DNA from: Micromonospora narathiwatensis
Lineage (GTDB): Bacteria > Actinomycetota > Actinomycetes > Mycobacteriales > Micromonosporaceae
DNA length: 64,000 nucleotides
Assembly (NCBI RefSeq): GCF_900089605.1
Contig: NZ_LT594324.1
Location: 2,666,001 to 2,730,000 of the forward strand
Reading direction: 5' to 3'
This document shows positions 63,742-64,000 of this stretch, piece by piece. Within the stretch, counting starts at the first letter, position 1, and each line of letters begins with the position of its first letter. Made by a program: the position numbers and the translations under genes. The notes beneath the pieces are model-generated. The model searched no databases and was not told the origin of the DNA. It saw only the letters and a list, made by a program, of their open reading frames with translations.

Positions 63742-64000
63742 TCAGCCCGCGGTGTAGAGGTAGGCGACGATGTCCTGCGCGTCGATCGCGCTGACGCCCA
63801 GGTTGGGCATGGCGGTGCCGGGCTGGACCGCCTGCGGATCGGTGATCCAGCGGCGCAGGTTGTCGGCGTTGTTGGGCAGCTCACCGGCGATGTAGGAGCG
63901 GGCGCCGAACTGGGTCAGCGGCGGACCCACCAGCCCGTTGGCGCGGTTGACGCCCGGGATGGTGTGACAGGACCCGCAGCCGTACTGGGCGATCAGCTGC
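63742..64000 (-). CDS. c-type cytochrome, 5' end outside the window (partial)
   Basis: Only the last 85 codons are present; the frame is open to the right edge. It contains the heme site CGSCHTIPG and block NLRRWITDPQAVQPGTAMPNLGVSAIDAQDIVAYLY, in which Met of TAMPNLG is the likely sixth ligand. This is the cytochrome c domain found at the end of caa3-type oxidase subunits or as a separate protein. Its place just upstream of qcrC suggests the oxidase genes lie outside the window on this side. Confidence 0.85.
   Translation of the reverse strand, partial: QLIAQYGCGSCHTIPGVNRANGLVGPPLTQFGARSYIAGELPNNADNLRRWITDPQAVQPGTAMPNLGVSAIDAQDIVAYLYTAG

Overview
The window is about 72% GC, dense with genes, and uses GTG and TTG starts freely. 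Many stop/start pairs overlap by 4 nt, and several genes look leaderless. Gene content (mycothiol-type DinB proteins, qcrCAB respiratory genes, CBM13 and CBM5/12 glycosidases, M24 peptidases, two-component systems with LuxR-type regulators) points to a filamentous actinomycete, most likely Micromonosporaceae (Micromonospora-like). That placement is inferred from style and content; no marker gene is present. I see no rRNA, tRNA, CRISPR array, transposase or phage gene.

Layout. 0.08-3.8 kb: an FtsX/LolD-type ABC exporter divergent from a NarL-type two-component pair. 3.9-5.2 kb: an LtrA-like membrane protein. 5.6-13.9 kb: a lysine aminomutase cluster. kdd, an amidohydrolase, kamD, kamE, kal and a MutL/GlmL-type actin-like ATPase run leftward as one tightly packed operon, divergent from kamA. 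14-17.8 kb: CsbD, a histidine phosphatase, an Lrp regulator, an acyl-CoA dehydrogenase and an M24 peptidase. 17.8-21.2 kb: an ABC-2 exporter divergent from a second two-component system. 21.3-22.8 kb: a PhnB/ArsR/VOC operon with a visible promoter and operator, then a YccF protein. 23.0 kb: an FkbM methyltransferase.

23.9-37.3 kb is a polysaccharide-use region: a LacI regulator, a complete oligopeptide-family ABC importer (binding lipoprotein, two permeases, two ATPases), a GH1 beta-glucosidase, a secreted GH30-CBM13 enzyme, a ROK regulator and a divergent CBM5/12-GH18 chitinase. The likely logic is secreted glycosidases, then uptake of beta-linked oligosaccharides, then intracellular cleavage by GH1, under LacI and ROK control. 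37.4-38.0 kb: a DksA/TraR-type zinc-finger protein preceded by a promoter, a proline-rich leader ORF and a hairpin plus T-tract. 38.0-44.7 kb: a conserved-looking cluster of GT2, DUF2064 protein, methyltransferase, GT-C-like membrane protein, NAD-dependent epimerase, a cytochrome b-molybdopterin oxidoreductase fusion and a small membrane protein. Its two divergent intergenic regions share the same 11-bp-phased direct repeat, so it may form a regulon.

45.1-53.7 kb: a CaiB/BaiF CoA-transferase, a secreted hypothetical protein, a maleylpyruvate-isomerase-family protein, a Pro/Thr-rich membrane protein, a NYN-LOTUS putative RNase, an SDR and a GH15 enzyme. 53.8-60.1 kb: a leftward operon of a TPP-dependent pyruvate oxidase-like enzyme, a 1034-residue FAD/Fe-S oxidoreductase, an enolase-superfamily enzyme and a small membrane protein. 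60.3-64.0 kb: a leftward bc-complex operon (c-type cytochrome cut by the window edge, diheme qcrC, Rieske qcrA, qcrB with an unusual C-terminal domain). The last two blocks read in the same direction and could form an oxidase/dehydrogenase-to-quinone-to-bc-complex electron path.

Positions 1-80 hold no feature I can support; an open frame runs in from the left edge on the + strand.
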